A stretch of 38,818 nucleotides of DNA from assembly GCA_964461635.1 (NCBI GenBank), contig CAYWVC010000009.1:1-38818 (forward strand), written 5' to 3'. The notes below the pieces were generated by a model. It ran no database searches, had not been told where the DNA came from, and saw nothing but the letters and a program-made list of their open reading frames with translations. Source of the stretch: RGIG3994 sp964461635. GTDB lineage: Bacteria; Bacillota; Clostridia; Oscillospirales; CAG-272. Of the stretch, positions 1-8,904 are shown piece after piece (position 1 is the first letter of the stretch; each line of letters begins with the position of its first letter). The position numbers and the translations under genes were made by a program.

Positions 1-3
1 TTT

Positions 4-34
4 CCCGCCTTGTCAAGTATGAAAGGCGGGTTTT
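4..34 (+). terminator. Rho-independent terminator of a gene left of the window
   Basis: An 8-bp stem, CCCGCCTT (4-11) with AAGGCGGG (23-30), is followed by TTTT. It lies on the plus strand with no plus-strand gene in the window before it, so it probably ends a transcript that starts outside. Confidence 0.6.
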
Positions 35-95
35 GCGGCAAATTACTTATAAAGCCTGAAGATATAAGTTATATCACACGCTGTACAAGCAAGCT

Positions 96-126
96 GATAG
101 GGCAAGACGTTTCGTCTTGCCCTATC
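96..126 (-). terminator. Hairpin after malQ, probable operon terminator
   Basis: A perfect 14-bp stem (96-109 with 113-126) with a 3-nt loop lies about 10 nt beyond the malQ stop codon. The T-tract on the minus side is poor, so termination here is inferred from stem strength and position. It may work in both directions. Confidence 0.55.
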
Positions 127-135
127 TTTAACCGT

Positions 136-1599
136 TTAACGGGAGTAAAGTTTGTTCAGCTTTTTGTATTCGGCGGTATCAAGCGATTTCAGCTGATCCT
201 CCGTAACACGGTACGCCCAATTACCCGTGGCATTGCCGGGGCGATTTATACGCGTATCCGCTCCGTATCCGAGCAGATCCTGCACCGGGAGGATCACGAT
301 ACCCGCCGAGGACGCGAGCATTGAACGGACGACGGTACGGCAAGCCTCGTCCCAATTGCCGCGACAGCCGAAATAATCGAACACGCGAGCCCTGACCTCG
401 GGCGACAGCTCCCATATCCAACCGAGCAAGGTGTTGTTATCGTGAGTACCCGTATACGCCACGCAATCCTTCACGTAATTGTGCGGGAGGTGCGGGCTGT
501 CGGCGTCCCCGTCAAAAGCGAACTGCAAGACCCGCATACCGGGCATCCCCGCGCTCTCGCGCAGTGCAACGACGTCCTCGGTGATGACCCCAAGGTCTTC
601 GGCTATCAGCAATGCGTCCCCCGCCACGTCGTTGAGCGCGCCGACAAGCTCGGCTCCGGGGCCCGGGCACCATTTGCCCTCACGCGCCGACACCGCATCG
701 GTCGGTATTGACCAATATGCCTCAAGCCCGCGGAAGTGATCTATCCGAACACCGTCAAAAAGCTTCAACTCGTGCCTGAGCCTTGCTTGCCACCAAGCAT
801 AGCCGTCCGAACTCATAGCTTGCCAATCGTAGATCGGGTTTCCCCAGAGCTGCCCATCCTCCGAGAAAGCGTCGGGCGGAACTCCGGCGACACGGGTCAT
901 CTTCCCCTCTCCGTCAAGCAAAAAAAGTTTCTTGTGAAAATAAACGTCGGCACTGTCGTAGGAGACGTATATCGGCACGTCACCTACGACCTTCACCCCT
1001 TTTGACGCGGCGTAAGCCCTTACCCTTGCCCATTGCGTAAAAAAGCAATACTGCACGAAAGCCTGCTCAAAGACCGCGGCATAGGACGGCTCTTCGTCCG
1101 TCCACTCGGTCCACGGTGCCCCGCCGTTTAGCTCCTTAAGCGCAAAAAATCGGCAAGCATCGGCAACGTCGGACTCGGAGCTTATAAAATCGCCGACAGC
1201 GGTGCGGAGCTCCGCGCCCGCACGTGAAGCGGCAACCTTCAGCAGGCTCATACGTTCAACGGCAAGCCGTTCGTATTCACACACGTAAGGTGTTTTCTGC
1301 TCTGCCGCGTGAAGCTCGCTCGCGGTCAAGAGCCCGTCGGCATACAGAGAATCGAGGTCCACAAAGAGCGGATTCCCCGCGAACGCCGAAAACGACCTGT
1401 ACGGGGAGTTATATTCGTCGGTCGTGCAAAAAGGCAGTACCTGCCAATATTTGAAGCCCCCGTCGGCAAGCATATCTATAAAGCGCAGTGCGCCGTTGCC
1501 GAAGGACCCGACGGAATATTTACCCGGCAGTGCCGACACGGGCAACAGTAATCCCGAGCCTCGGGACGGGATCTTCCCGCACCTCTTATCACATAACAT
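136..1599 (-). CDS. malQ: 4-alpha-glucanotransferase (amylomaltase, GH77)
   Basis: This enzyme transfers alpha-1,4-glucan segments between maltodextrins in the cytoplasm, in glycogen and maltodextrin metabolism. The N-terminus has the GH77 pattern SRGSGLLLPVSALPG. The catalytic triad is visible as the nucleophile Asp in DGVRIDHFRG, the acid/base Glu in LIAEDLG and the third Asp in YTGTHDNNT. At 487 aa it matches bacterial MalQ. The frame is open further upstream, but the ATG at 1599 is preferred: it begins where family homology begins, and it overlaps the polA stop by 11 nt, which suggests translational coupling. It is the last gene of a polA operon and has no glycogen genes beside it, so its role is inferred from family alone. 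Confidence 0.93.
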   Translation of the reverse strand: MLCDKRCGKIPSRGSGLLLPVSALPGKYSVGSFGNGALRFIDMLADGGFKYWQVLPFCTTDEYNSPYRSFSAFAGNPLFVDLDSLYADGLLTASELHAAEQKTPYVCEYERLAVERMSLLKVAASRAGAELRTAVGDFISSESDVADACRFFALKELNGGAPWTEWTDEEPSYAAVFEQAFVQYCFFTQWARVRAYAASKGVKVVGDVPIYVSYDSADVYFHKKLFLLDGEGKMTRVAGVPPDAFSEDGQLWGNPIYDWQAMSSDGYAWWQARLRHELKLFDGVRIDHFRGLEAYWSIPTDAVSAREGKWCPGPGAELVGALNDVAGDALLIAEDLGVITEDVVALRESAGMPGMRVLQFAFDGDADSPHLPHNYVKDCVAYTGTHDNNTLLGWIWELSPEVRARVFDYFGCRGNWDEACRTVVRSMLASSAGIVILPVQDLLGYGADTRINRPGNATGNWAYRVTEDQLKSLDTAEYKKLNKLYSR

Positions 1600-4078
1600 A
1601 CCAATTATCCCCGTGCCCAATATCGACGCTAAGCGGAACGTCAAGGCTCACCGCATTCTCCATCTCGTATTTAAGTATCGCCTCGGCTTCCTCCATACAC
1701 GAGCGGTCGGACTCCACCAAAAGCTCGTCGTGCACCTGCAAGATGAGCCTTGCGTCAAGTCCCTCAAGCTTTTTTGCCACGTTGATCATAGCGATCTTGA
1801 TTATATCCGCCGCACTGCCCTGTATCGGGCTGTTCATAGCCACACGCTCACCGAAGCTCTGAAGATTTTTGTTCTTTCCCGCAAGCTCGGGAATATATCT
1901 GCGCCGCCCCATTATGGTGGTCACGTACCCATCTCGGCGCGCCTCAAGCTTAACGCGGTTGAGGTAATCGGCGATCTCCGGATATCCAGCAAGATAGCTC
2001 TCTATATATTCCTTTGCCTGCTTCATCGGAATATTGAGGTCGTTTGAAAGGCGGAATTCCCCCATACCGTAAAGTATCCCGAAATTGACGGCTTTGGCGC
2101 GTTTTCTCATCTCGGGAGTAACGTCGGACGGCGACACGCCGAAAACGGTAGCCGCGGTCGAGGTGTGAATATCCGCGCCGTTGCGGAAGGCGTCTATCAT
2201 CCGCTTATCCCCGGATATATGTGCGAGAATACGAAGCTCGATCTGCGAATAGTCGGCGTCTATCAGGCACCTTTCGGGGCTCGTGGGTATGAAATATCTT
2301 CGGAATTCCTTGCCGAGCTCGGTCTTGATCGGAATGTTCTGCAGATTCGGCTCGGCAGATGACAGCCGTCCCGTAGCCGTACCCGTCTGCTTGAACGAGG
2401 TGTGTATGCGATCGTCGGCATCGGCGACCTTGACCAATCCCTCGGCGTAGGTCGACCTCAGCTTGGCTATCTGCCTAAAATCAAGGATATCCTCGATCAC
2501 CGGATGGTACGGGCGCAGACGCTCAAGCGTCTCGGCATTCGTTGAATATCCCGTCTTGGTCTTCTTACCCGTCGGCAGACCGAGACGCTCGAACAGTACG
2601 GTACCGAGCTGCTTCGTGGAGTTGATATTGAAGCGTTCGCCCGCCGCAAAGTATATTCGCTCGGCAAGCTCACTCTCAAGCCTTGTGAGTTCTTCGCCGT
2701 AATCGGATATTCCCTTTCGGTCTATCTTAAATCCGACAAGCTCCATATCGGCAAGGACCCGAGCCACAGGCATCTCTATCTCGCGCAAAAGCGATTCGCC
2801 GTTTATCGCATCAAGCTTGCGCTTGACGTTCGGAAATATTTCGAAAACGTATTCAACGTCCGAGATCTCCCCGTTATACGCATTCCCGGTATATTTCAGC
2901 ACGAGACGCGGCAATCCGTAATCGTTTTCGCCCGAATCCACGATATATTCCGCAAGCATTACGTCAAAGTCAAGTCCGATCTGCTCGGTGCCGCCCTCGG
3001 CTATACGCTTTCTTATCTCCTTGCAATCGTAGCAAGCCACGGTTTCGCAATTTAACAAAGCAGATCCGACCGAGTCCCGATCGCAAGCGTACACTGCCTT
3101 GCCGTCACACAGATAAAATTGACCGTCGCGGTAATCAACGGCACATACGCTCGCGCTCCACCCCTCGGGTATCCCGATTTTGCGCGGAAGCACCGCGCCC
3201 GACGGCAATTCAGCCCCCGCCGTAAGACCGTATTTTTTTATAAATCCCGCAAACTCCAGCTCGGTAAAAAGCGAGTATGCTCGCGCCGCATCAACGCCGC
3301 CGTATACGAGCGTCTCGGGCACCGGAATATCGGGCACCTCCGTACAAATACGGGCAAGGGTGCGTGAAAGGGACGCACTCTCACGCCCGTTCAGAAGCTT
3401 CTCATTCATCTTTGCCGAAAGAGAGCCCGACGGCAGAGCCTCGTAGAGCTTATCAAGCGAGCCGAATTCCGATATCAGCTTCAGCGCCGTCTTTTCACCA
3501 ACGCCCGGCACACCCGGTATGTTGTCCGAGGTATCGCCCATCAGCGCCTTAACGTCCACAAATTGCTCGGGCTGTACTCCGTATTTGCCGAAAAAGGCAC
3601 TTCGATCGAATATTATCGGCTCCGTATTCGTTGCCAGAATGACGGAGGTCTTATCGTTTACGAGCTGAAGCGCATCGCGGTCACCCGTCAGTATAAACGT
3701 CTCGGTATCCCCGTCAGCCGACGCGGACAGCGTGCCGAGCAGATCGTCCGCCTCGTAGCCCTCCTTCTGAAGCGCGTGTATGCCGAGAGCCTCCAACGCG
3801 CGCCGAGCATACGGAAATTGCGCCGCAAGCTCCTCCGGCATAGGTCGCCTGCCCGCCTTATATTCCCCGTACATAACGTGACGGAAGGTGGGTGCCTTCA
3901 GATCGAACGCCGCGGCACAGTAGTCGGGTGAAACGCGGTCAAGCTCGCGATTGATGATATTTATAAACCCGAACACCGCGTTAGTCGGGATACCGCTGCT
4001 CGTGCTGAGCGGGCGGACACCGTAAAACGCGCGGTTCAGTATGCTGTTGCCGTCAATTATCAGAAGCTTCTTCGTCAT
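1589..4078 (-). CDS. polA: DNA polymerase I
   Basis: An 829-aa family A polymerase that fills gaps and removes RNA primers during replication and repair. Residues 1-280 are the 5'-3' exonuclease/flap nuclease, with DGNSILNRAFYG at the start and the helix-hairpin-helix segment GVPGVGEKTA. The middle (about 290-460) has the 3'-5' exonuclease fold position but I see no DxE catalytic motif, so proofreading is probably absent, as in many Firmicutes PolA. The C-terminal polymerase has motif A (DADYSQIELRILAH), motif B (KAVNFGILYG) and motif C (QVHDELL). It overlaps the upstream membrane-protein gene by 26 nt and malQ by 11 nt, so the three genes are probably co-transcribed from the promoter near 4980. 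Confidence 0.97.
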   Translation of the reverse strand: MTKKLLIIDGNSILNRAFYGVRPLSTSSGIPTNAVFGFINIINRELDRVSPDYCAAAFDLKAPTFRHVMYGEYKAGRRPMPEELAAQFPYARRALEALGIHALQKEGYEADDLLGTLSASADGDTETFILTGDRDALQLVNDKTSVILATNTEPIIFDRSAFFGKYGVQPEQFVDVKALMGDTSDNIPGVPGVGEKTALKLISEFGSLDKLYEALPSGSLSAKMNEKLLNGRESASLSRTLARICTEVPDIPVPETLVYGGVDAARAYSLFTELEFAGFIKKYGLTAGAELPSGAVLPRKIGIPEGWSASVCAVDYRDGQFYLCDGKAVYACDRDSVGSALLNCETVACYDCKEIRKRIAEGGTEQIGLDFDVMLAEYIVDSGENDYGLPRLVLKYTGNAYNGEISDVEYVFEIFPNVKRKLDAINGESLLREIEMPVARVLADMELVGFKIDRKGISDYGEELTRLESELAERIYFAAGERFNINSTKQLGTVLFERLGLPTGKKTKTGYSTNAETLERLRPYHPVIEDILDFRQIAKLRSTYAEGLVKVADADDRIHTSFKQTGTATGRLSSAEPNLQNIPIKTELGKEFRRYFIPTSPERCLIDADYSQIELRILAHISGDKRMIDAFRNGADIHTSTAATVFGVSPSDVTPEMRKRAKAVNFGILYGMGEFRLSNDLNIPMKQAKEYIESYLAGYPEIADYLNRVKLEARRDGYVTTIMGRRRYIPELAGKNKNLQSFGERVAMNSPIQGSAADIIKIAMINVAKKLEGLDARLILQVHDELLVESDRSCMEEAEAILKYEMENAVSLDVPLSVDIGHGDNWYVM

Positions 4079-4946
4079 TTTTCTTCTCCGATCCGTTAAG
4101 CTTTTTGATATACAGTGCCGTAAGCACGGTCACCGCGGCAAGAACCGCAACTCCGATAATCGCAGTTGCCGCGATACGACCGACTATCGGGGTCTCATCG
4201 TACGGGAGCTCGGTAAAGTAGGTGGTGACCGAGATGATCTCGTACTCCCCGTCGGCATTCAGCCTGATAACGATATCCTGCGGTCGGTAGCTGTCACTGT
4301 CCATATCGGTACGAAGGGTCCCGTTATTGTGCCGTATCTTATACGCCAACCTGTAATAGTACGCATCAAAGGTGTTGCCCGAGCTGTCCGTTTGCTGCGA
4401 GCTTCCGTAATCGGTTATGACGGCATCGTAGACCTTTTGCATAGTAAAGGACTCTTCCGTCCCGAGCGTCAAAAGCTGTTCGTCCGAATATCCTTCGGGA
4501 TCCTTGCCCTCCTCGGTAAGTCGCGCGCGCCCGACGGCGATAAGGTATTCGTCGCCGAAGCAACCGTTGTAAGCATCGGCATCCCCCGATTGCACGGCAA
4601 GCAGAAGCCTTATCAGCAAGCCCGTGGCGCTGTCGCCGTAGCTCTCATAGCTTTCCTCGGGCACCGAAACGGCAGTGCCGGCGCTTTCGTCCTTATAGGT
4701 AATGAACGACGGGGTTATAAGCTCAACGTAGCCCTCGTCCTGCATAATGTCATACGCATAGTCAATATCGGGATAAAAAATAAATCCGCCGCCCGACCGT
4801 TGCGTCCGCTTGACGAAAAATCCGCAGGAGAACATATAGAATATTATCATCAGCTCCGCAACGGCAAGACATATGGCTGCCGTAATCACAATTATCTTTT
4901 TTGTCAGTATTTTGCTCGGATCCCGAGCGGGGAGATTGCCGTTCAT
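4053..4946 (-). CDS. Bitopic membrane protein of unknown function
   Basis: I do not recognise this 297-aa protein. It has an N-terminal transmembrane helix (about residues 16-46), an extracytoplasmic domain of about 200 residues rich in Asp, Tyr and Ser, a second helix near the C-terminus (about 255-280) and a charged tail (KKNDEEASDN). Both ends should be cytoplasmic with the central domain outside. The segment LLAVQSGDADAYNGCFGDEYL resembles the opening of NTF2-like extracytoplasmic domains, but this is only an impression. It is the first gene after the promoter at 4978-5006 and overlaps polA by 26 nt, so it is probably the lead gene of the polA-malQ transcript. The start is supported by a GAGAGGG sequence upstream. 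Confidence 0.75.
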   Translation of the reverse strand: MNGNLPARDPSKILTKKIIVITAAICLAVAELMIIFYMFSCGFFVKRTQRSGGGFIFYPDIDYAYDIMQDEGYVELITPSFITYKDESAGTAVSVPEESYESYGDSATGLLIRLLLAVQSGDADAYNGCFGDEYLIAVGRARLTEEGKDPEGYSDEQLLTLGTEESFTMQKVYDAVITDYGSSQQTDSSGNTFDAYYYRLAYKIRHNNGTLRTDMDSDSYRPQDIVIRLNADGEYEIISVTTYFTELPYDETPIVGRIAATAIIGVAVLAAVTVLTALYIKKLNGSEKKNDEEASDN

Positions 4947-4977
4947 CCACGTTCCCTCTCTTTCATATGATCGGTTA

Positions 4978-5006
4978 ATTGTAACATAAAACCGTCGGTA
5001 TTACAA
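4978..5006 (-). promoter_or_regulatory. Sigma-A promoter for the membrane protein-polA-malQ operon
   Basis: TTGTAA (5001-5006) and TACAAT (4978-4983) are separated by 17 nt, with TG one base before the -10 (extended -10). It lies 30-60 nt upstream of the first gene. Confidence 0.6.
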
Positions 5007-5049
5007 TCGTTTCGGGCAAAAATAATCGCGGAAAGTTTGAACTCCGATA

Positions 5050-5078
5050 TTGCCTGCCGCGGCTTTTTGTGATATAAT
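5050..5078 (+). promoter_or_regulatory. Sigma-A promoter for the lepB operon
   Basis: TTGCCT (5050-5055), a 17-nt spacer and a perfect TATAAT (5073-5078), with GTGA before the -10 (extended -10). It lies 50 nt upstream of the lepB start, with GGAAGGAG between. Confidence 0.65.
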
Positions 5079-5127
5079 ATAAAGTAATGCTTACGGAAGG
5101 AGCTTTCGCAAGACGAAAGATACGCAT

Positions 5128-5775
5128 ATGGTAAACGAAAATACGCCCGTCACCGAAAATGAGGGGAAGGCAAAAAAATCCTTAATACGCGAAATGTTCG
5201 ATTATGCGGAGATCTTCGTCATCGCCGCCTGTGCCGTGCTTCTGATGTTCAATCTCGGTATACGGCTCTGCCGCGTGGACGGCTCCTCAATGTCCCCCAC
5301 GTTGTCCGATTCGCAGCTCCTCATATCGTCGGATCTTTTCTACACTCCGAGCGCCGGGGACATCGTGATATTTCATCAGGAATACAACGAAAACGCATCG
5401 TTTAACAAGCCGCTCGTCAAGCGCGTAATAGCCACGGGCGGACAGTATTACCGCATAGAATACGTTTCGGCAGAGGACGTCGGCGGGCACAGTTACGTAA
5501 AAATGAGGGTCTACGTCGGTGACTCCGCCGACCTTAACGACGGCGACCTGCTTGACGAGGATTATATCGACTACAAGGTCGCGTACGCCAACAAGAGGCT
5601 CTCGCCGGTGCCCGGCACCGTGCTTACGGGCTTCGTCCCCAAGGGACAGGTGTTCGTTATGGGTGACAATCGCTACAATTCAAACGACAGCCGCTTTGAC
5701 GTGGGATTGGTCGACGAGCGTTGCATTCTCGGCAAGGCGGTATTCAGCTTAAATCCGTTCGGGGGAGTAGAATAA
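5128..5775 (+). CDS. lepB: Signal peptidase I
   Basis: A 215-aa type I signal peptidase that cleaves signal peptides of secreted proteins at the outer face of the membrane. One transmembrane helix (about residues 30-50, AEIFVIAACAVLLMFNLG) precedes the catalytic domain. Box B has the Ser nucleophile in VDGSSMSPTL, the Lys general base lies in LVKRVIATGGQ, and box E is VMGDNRYNSNDSR. The size fits Gram-positive SipS-type enzymes. Its stop codon overlaps the next ATG by one base (TAATG), so translation is coupled to rbgA, an arrangement common in Firmicutes. Confidence 0.95.
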   Translation: MVNENTPVTENEGKAKKSLIREMFDYAEIFVIAACAVLLMFNLGIRLCRVDGSSMSPTLSDSQLLISSDLFYTPSAGDIVIFHQEYNENASFNKPLVKRVIATGGQYYRIEYVSAEDVGGHSYVKMRVYVGDSADLNDGDLLDEDYIDYKVAYANKRLSPVPGTVLTGFVPKGQVFVMGDNRYNSNDSRFDVGLVDERCILGKAVFSLNPFGGVE

Positions 5776-6632
5776 TGCAGGAAAAACAAATACAATGGTT
5801 CCCGGGTCATATGGCTAAAACGCGGAGGCTCATATCCGAAAACCTAAAAAACGTCGATGCGGTCATTGAAATACTTGACGCACGCATACCGCGAAGCTCA
5901 AGAAATCCCGAAATACGCCGACTTATAGGCGAAAAGCCCTCACTGATACTTTTGAACAAGTGCTCGCTCGCCGACCCGAGCGTCACCCCGCTATGGCTCA
6001 ACAAATACACCTCCGACAGCTCGGTCTGCATTGCGACCGACTGTATCACCGGAGAGGGACTGAAAAGCATATCGAAAACCGTAAAAACCATCCTCGCCGA
6101 GAAGGTAGAGCGCTACGAGAGAAAGGGTATGAGCGGCCGTGCGCTTAAGGCAATGGTTCTCGGCATACCGAACGTCGGAAAGTCCTCCGTTATCAATAAG
6201 CTCTGCGGCGCAAAAAAAGCAAAGGTCGAAAACCGCCCGGGAGTGACCCTTGACAAGCAGTGGTTCATCACCGACGTCGGACTTGACCTTATGGACATGC
6301 CGGGAGTCCTGTGGCCGAAATTCGACGACAGGACCGTTGGTGAAAACCTTGCGCTTTCGGGAGCGATAAAGGACAGCATCCTCGACACGGAAACCCTTGC
6401 CGCCGTGCTTTGCGCGCGCTTGAGTCGCTCGTACCCGGAGCTTCTCTGCGCCCGGTACAAGCTCGATAATATTCCCGACGGATTGGCGCCCTACGAGCTC
6501 GCCGAGCTGATAGGCAGAAAACGCGGCTTCCTGATATCGGGCGGTGAGGTAGACACCGAACGCACCGCAAATATGCTCGTCGATGAATTCCGCTCCGGCA
6601 AGATCGGGCGCATAACCTTGGACGTCCTATGA
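5775..6632 (+). CDS. rbgA: Ribosome biogenesis GTPase RbgA (YlqF)
   Basis: A circularly permuted GTPase needed for late 50S ribosomal subunit assembly. The protein opens with the family signature WFPGHMAKTRR. The G motifs come in permuted order: G4 (LLNKCSLAD), then G1 (GIPNVGKSSV), then G3 (DMPGVL). The open frame extends upstream into lepB, but the ATG at 5775 overlapping the lepB stop gives the normal N-terminus and 285 aa. Its 3' end overlaps rnhB through ATGA. The lepB-rbgA-rnhB-yraN order is conserved in many Firmicutes. Confidence 0.95.
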   Translation: MQEKQIQWFPGHMAKTRRLISENLKNVDAVIEILDARIPRSSRNPEIRRLIGEKPSLILLNKCSLADPSVTPLWLNKYTSDSSVCIATDCITGEGLKSISKTVKTILAEKVERYERKGMSGRALKAMVLGIPNVGKSSVINKLCGAKKAKVENRPGVTLDKQWFITDVGLDLMDMPGVLWPKFDDRTVGENLALSGAIKDSILDTETLAAVLCARLSRSYPELLCARYKLDNIPDGLAPYELAELIGRKRGFLISGGEVDTERTANMLVDEFRSGKIGRITLDVL

Positions 6633-7255
6633 AGAACGGGCTTTCATTTGAGATAGAGCGCGAGCTGAGCTTACGCGGCTTCCGTGCCGTATGCGGCGTG
6701 GACGAGGCGGGGCGAGGTCCGCTCTGCGGACCGGTTTGTGCGGCGGCGTGCATATTGCCGCTCGACGTGCAAATAGACGGCTTGAACGACTCCAAAAAGC
6801 TGACGGCGGCAAAGCGCGACGCCGTCTACGACTTAATAACCGAGAAGGCCGTGGCTTACTCGATCGCCTTCGGCTCGGTGGAGGAGATAAACGAGCTGAA
6901 TATTCTGGAGGCTACCCTGTTGGCAATGCGCCGCGCGATAGCGGGGCTGAAGGTCCCCGCCGATTTTGCCCTGATCGACGGCAATATATGCCGCGATTTT
7001 CCTCTCCCCGCCAAGTGTGTCATTCACGGCGACGCGCTATCGCCGTCAATTGCCGCCGCGTCTATCCTCGCGAAAGTCTCACGTGACCGCGTATGCGATG
7101 AGCTGGACAAACAATATCCCCAATACGGTATTGCCGCACACAAGGGCTACGGCACGAAGGCACATATGGAAGCGCTGAGAAAGTACGGACCCGCTCCCAT
7201 TTACCGCACGAAATTCATCAGATTTTTGAACGATGACGACAAAAAGAACGGGTGA
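6629..7255 (+). CDS. rnhB: Ribonuclease HII
   Basis: This nuclease cuts RNA in RNA-DNA hybrids, including single ribonucleotides misincorporated into DNA. It is 208 aa. The acidic catalytic set is visible: Asp-Glu in GVDEAGRGPLCGPV, Asp in ALIDGN, and Asp in the C-terminal part of the fold near GDALSPSIAAASILAKVSRD. It starts with ATGA overlap on rbgA and overlaps yraN by 23 nt, so it is a tightly coupled internal operon gene. Confidence 0.95.
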   Translation: MKNGLSFEIERELSLRGFRAVCGVDEAGRGPLCGPVCAAACILPLDVQIDGLNDSKKLTAAKRDAVYDLITEKAVAYSIAFGSVEEINELNILEATLLAMRRAIAGLKVPADFALIDGNICRDFPLPAKCVIHGDALSPSIAAASILAKVSRDRVCDELDKQYPQYGIAAHKGYGTKAHMEALRKYGPAPIYRTKFIRFLNDDDKKNG

Positions 7256-7625
7256 TTACGGCGAAGCCGTCGCGCTCCGTCTGCTGAAGAAAAAGCACCT
7301 GAAGCCGATCGCGACCAACCTTCACCTCGGGCGAAACGAAATTGACATAATCGTCGGCGACAGGGATTATATTGTTTTCGTGGAGGTCAAAACTCGGGTC
7401 AAGTCGCCCGACGATACCTTTTTCGGGACGGCGGCATCAGCCGTTGACCTTGACAAACAGCGGAGGCTCGTTGCCGCGGCAACGGCTTACCTTGTCTCCA
7501 CGGGCGACCGCCGACAGCCGCGCTTTGACGTGGTCGAGGTATATCTCGGAAAGGATGTGCGCGGAAAATACTTCGTTATCGACACGAATCACATTGAAAA
7601 CGCCTTCGGAAGACCGCGCCCTTAG
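7233..7625 (+). CDS. yraN: UPF0102 (YraN) family nuclease-like protein
   Basis: A 130-aa protein of the UPF0102 family, which has a restriction-endonuclease-like fold. The PD-(D/E)XK core is visible: Glu in GRNEIDIIVGD and the E-x-K pair in VFVEVKTR. It begins with the usual family pattern TKRTGDYGEAVALRLLKKK. Its cellular role is not established; conservation next to rnhB suggests nucleic-acid maintenance. It starts 23 nt inside rnhB. Confidence 0.88.
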   Translation: MTTKRTGDYGEAVALRLLKKKHLKPIATNLHLGRNEIDIIVGDRDYIVFVEVKTRVKSPDDTFFGTAASAVDLDKQRRLVAAATAYLVSTGDRRQPRFDVVEVYLGKDVRGKYFVIDTNHIENAFGRPRP

Positions 7626-7676
7626 ATTAACACATAACAATTTATACCGCCGGGCATCGGCGGAACGGAGATTAGA

Positions 7677-8636
7677 ATGTTTAACTACTTTGATCTGCAT
7701 TGCGACACCCCGTACAGAATGTACAAGGAAAATCAAGCCTTCGACAAAAACGGGCTTCACGTATCGCTTGACAAGATTGCGGGTATCGATCATTACGCGC
7801 AACTTGCCGCCTACTGTCCGTCAAGAAGGATCTCGGACGGGGAGGCATTTGACGAATACCTTGCGGTGACCGACAGCTTTAACGCCGAGCTTGACCGTCT
7901 ATCCGACCGCGTGAGCCTTTGCACGGGATTTGCCGAGCTGGAGCTTGCCGAAAAAGCGAATAAGGCGGCGATATTTCATATGGTCGAGGACGCGCGTCTC
8001 GTCGGCGAGCACCCCGAGCGGCTTGAGATCCTGTACGCCAGGGGATGCCGTTTTCTGACCCTCGTATGGGGCGGGCTCTCCTGCATCGGCGGCGCGCACG
8101 ACACGAATGAAGGCTTTACCGACTTCGGACGAAGGGTAGCGAACCGTTGCTTTGACCTCGGTATAGTACCGGATGTATCACACTCCTCCGAGCGCCTCGT
8201 TGACGAGCTCTGCGAGATCGCGATCGGGCGTGAAAAGCCCTTCATCGCATCCCATTCCGACTCGTACGAGGTATACGGGCACTCGCGCAACCTGCGCGAC
8301 CGTCACCTTGAAACGGTAATAAAGCTCGGCGGGCTCGTCGGGGTCAGTATGTGCGTCTCTCACCTTCGGGCGCGTACCGACGGAGCGCGTGCCGACGGAG
8401 CGCGTGCCGGCATCGACGACGCGGTCAGACACATCGAGCACTATCTTGAACGCGGAGCCGAGGATTGCCTCTGCTTCGGATGTGATTTTGACGGCACCGA
8501 TCTTCCAGACGGCATAGAAAGTATCGCGGATATCCATAAGATACCCGATCGCTTGGCGCAATTAAATTACTCGGATGAGCTGATCGGCAAGATATGCTAT
8601 ACGAATGCACGGGACTTTATAAAGCGAAATTTTTAG
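7677..8636 (+). CDS. Membrane dipeptidase family (M19) peptidase
   Basis: A 319-aa zinc-dependent dipeptidase of the M19 (renal dipeptidase) family, cytoplasmic because no signal peptide is present. Metal ligands are visible: His and Asp in FDLHCDTPY, the bridging Glu in HMVEDARL, and His in PDVSHSSERL and ASHSDSYEVYGHSRN. FGCDFDGT near the C-terminus is also typical. It starts 51 nt after yraN behind CGGAACGGAG and is probably the last operon gene. A 15-bp tandem duplication near residues 234-243 adds one DGARA unit in a surface loop. The natural substrate cannot be told from sequence. Confidence 0.9.
   Translation: MFNYFDLHCDTPYRMYKENQAFDKNGLHVSLDKIAGIDHYAQLAAYCPSRRISDGEAFDEYLAVTDSFNAELDRLSDRVSLCTGFAELELAEKANKAAIFHMVEDARLVGEHPERLEILYARGCRFLTLVWGGLSCIGGAHDTNEGFTDFGRRVANRCFDLGIVPDVSHSSERLVDELCEIAIGREKPFIASHSDSYEVYGHSRNLRDRHLETVIKLGGLVGVSMCVSHLRARTDGARADGARAGIDDAVRHIEHYLERGAEDCLCFGCDFDGTDLPDGIESIADIHKIPDRLAQLNYSDELIGKICYTNARDFIKRNF
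8376..8405 (+). repeat. 15-bp tandem duplication inside the dipeptidase gene
   Basis: Two adjacent 15-bp units (8376-8390 and 8391-8405) differ only at the first base and encode a repeated ADGAR/DGARA peptide. The reading frame is kept. Confidence 0.8.
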
Positions 8637-8644
8637 AGGTTCCA

Positions 8645-8679
8645 TAAACAAAGGGATCTCCGCCGCGTGCGGAGATCCC
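8645..8679 (-). terminator. Terminator of the DUF1540 gene, between convergent genes
   Basis: An 11-bp perfect stem (8653-8663 with 8669-8679) is followed on the minus strand by TTTGTTT. It lies between the convergent dipeptidase and DUF1540 genes; the plus side lacks a T-run. Confidence 0.65.
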
Positions 8680-8692
8680 GAGCGAAAAAGGC

Positions 8693-8875
8693 TTATTCCG
8701 CCTTCGGCTTAAAGGTTGCGCAGACGGTGTCGGCGCTCGTTACCGCCGAGCTGGGACCGACCGCTATGCGCTCCGCCGTGCAATAACATTCGCCCGAATG
8801 ATATTTGCAATTCTGAACGTCGCATCTTATGCCGTCGTTATGCGAACGGCAATTGCATTTTCTCTCTTCATTCAT
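8693..8875 (-). CDS. DUF1540 domain protein, small Cys-rich
   Basis: A 60-aa protein with the DUF1540 pattern: C-D-V-x-x-C-x-Y-H (residues about 18-26), then Cys-Tyr-Cys-x-A-x-x-I-x-V-G. Seven cysteines plus histidines suggest a small metal-binding protein. DUF1540 proteins are common in Clostridia and their function is unknown. The start is supported by AAAGGAGAATGG upstream. A 14-bp perfect palindrome lies just before that ribosome binding site. Confidence 0.85.
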   Translation of the reverse strand: MNEERKCNCRSHNDGIRCDVQNCKYHSGECYCTAERIAVGPSSAVTSADTVCATFKPKAE

Positions 8876-8890
8876 AATCCATTCTCCTTT

Positions 8891-8904
8891 GCCGCGATCG
8901 CGGC
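8891..8904. repeat. 14-bp perfect palindrome upstream of the DUF1540 gene
   Basis: GCCGCGATCGCGGC reads the same on both strands. It lies just upstream of the DUF1540 ribosome binding site, so it may be an operator or RNA hairpin. No partner protein can be named. Confidence 0.4.

Noticed and set aside
4041..4970. A 309-codon plus-strand frame opposite the bitopic membrane protein
   Set aside because: The minus-strand frame has a promoter, a ribosome binding site, two membrane helices and coupling to polA; the plus-strand product has none of these.
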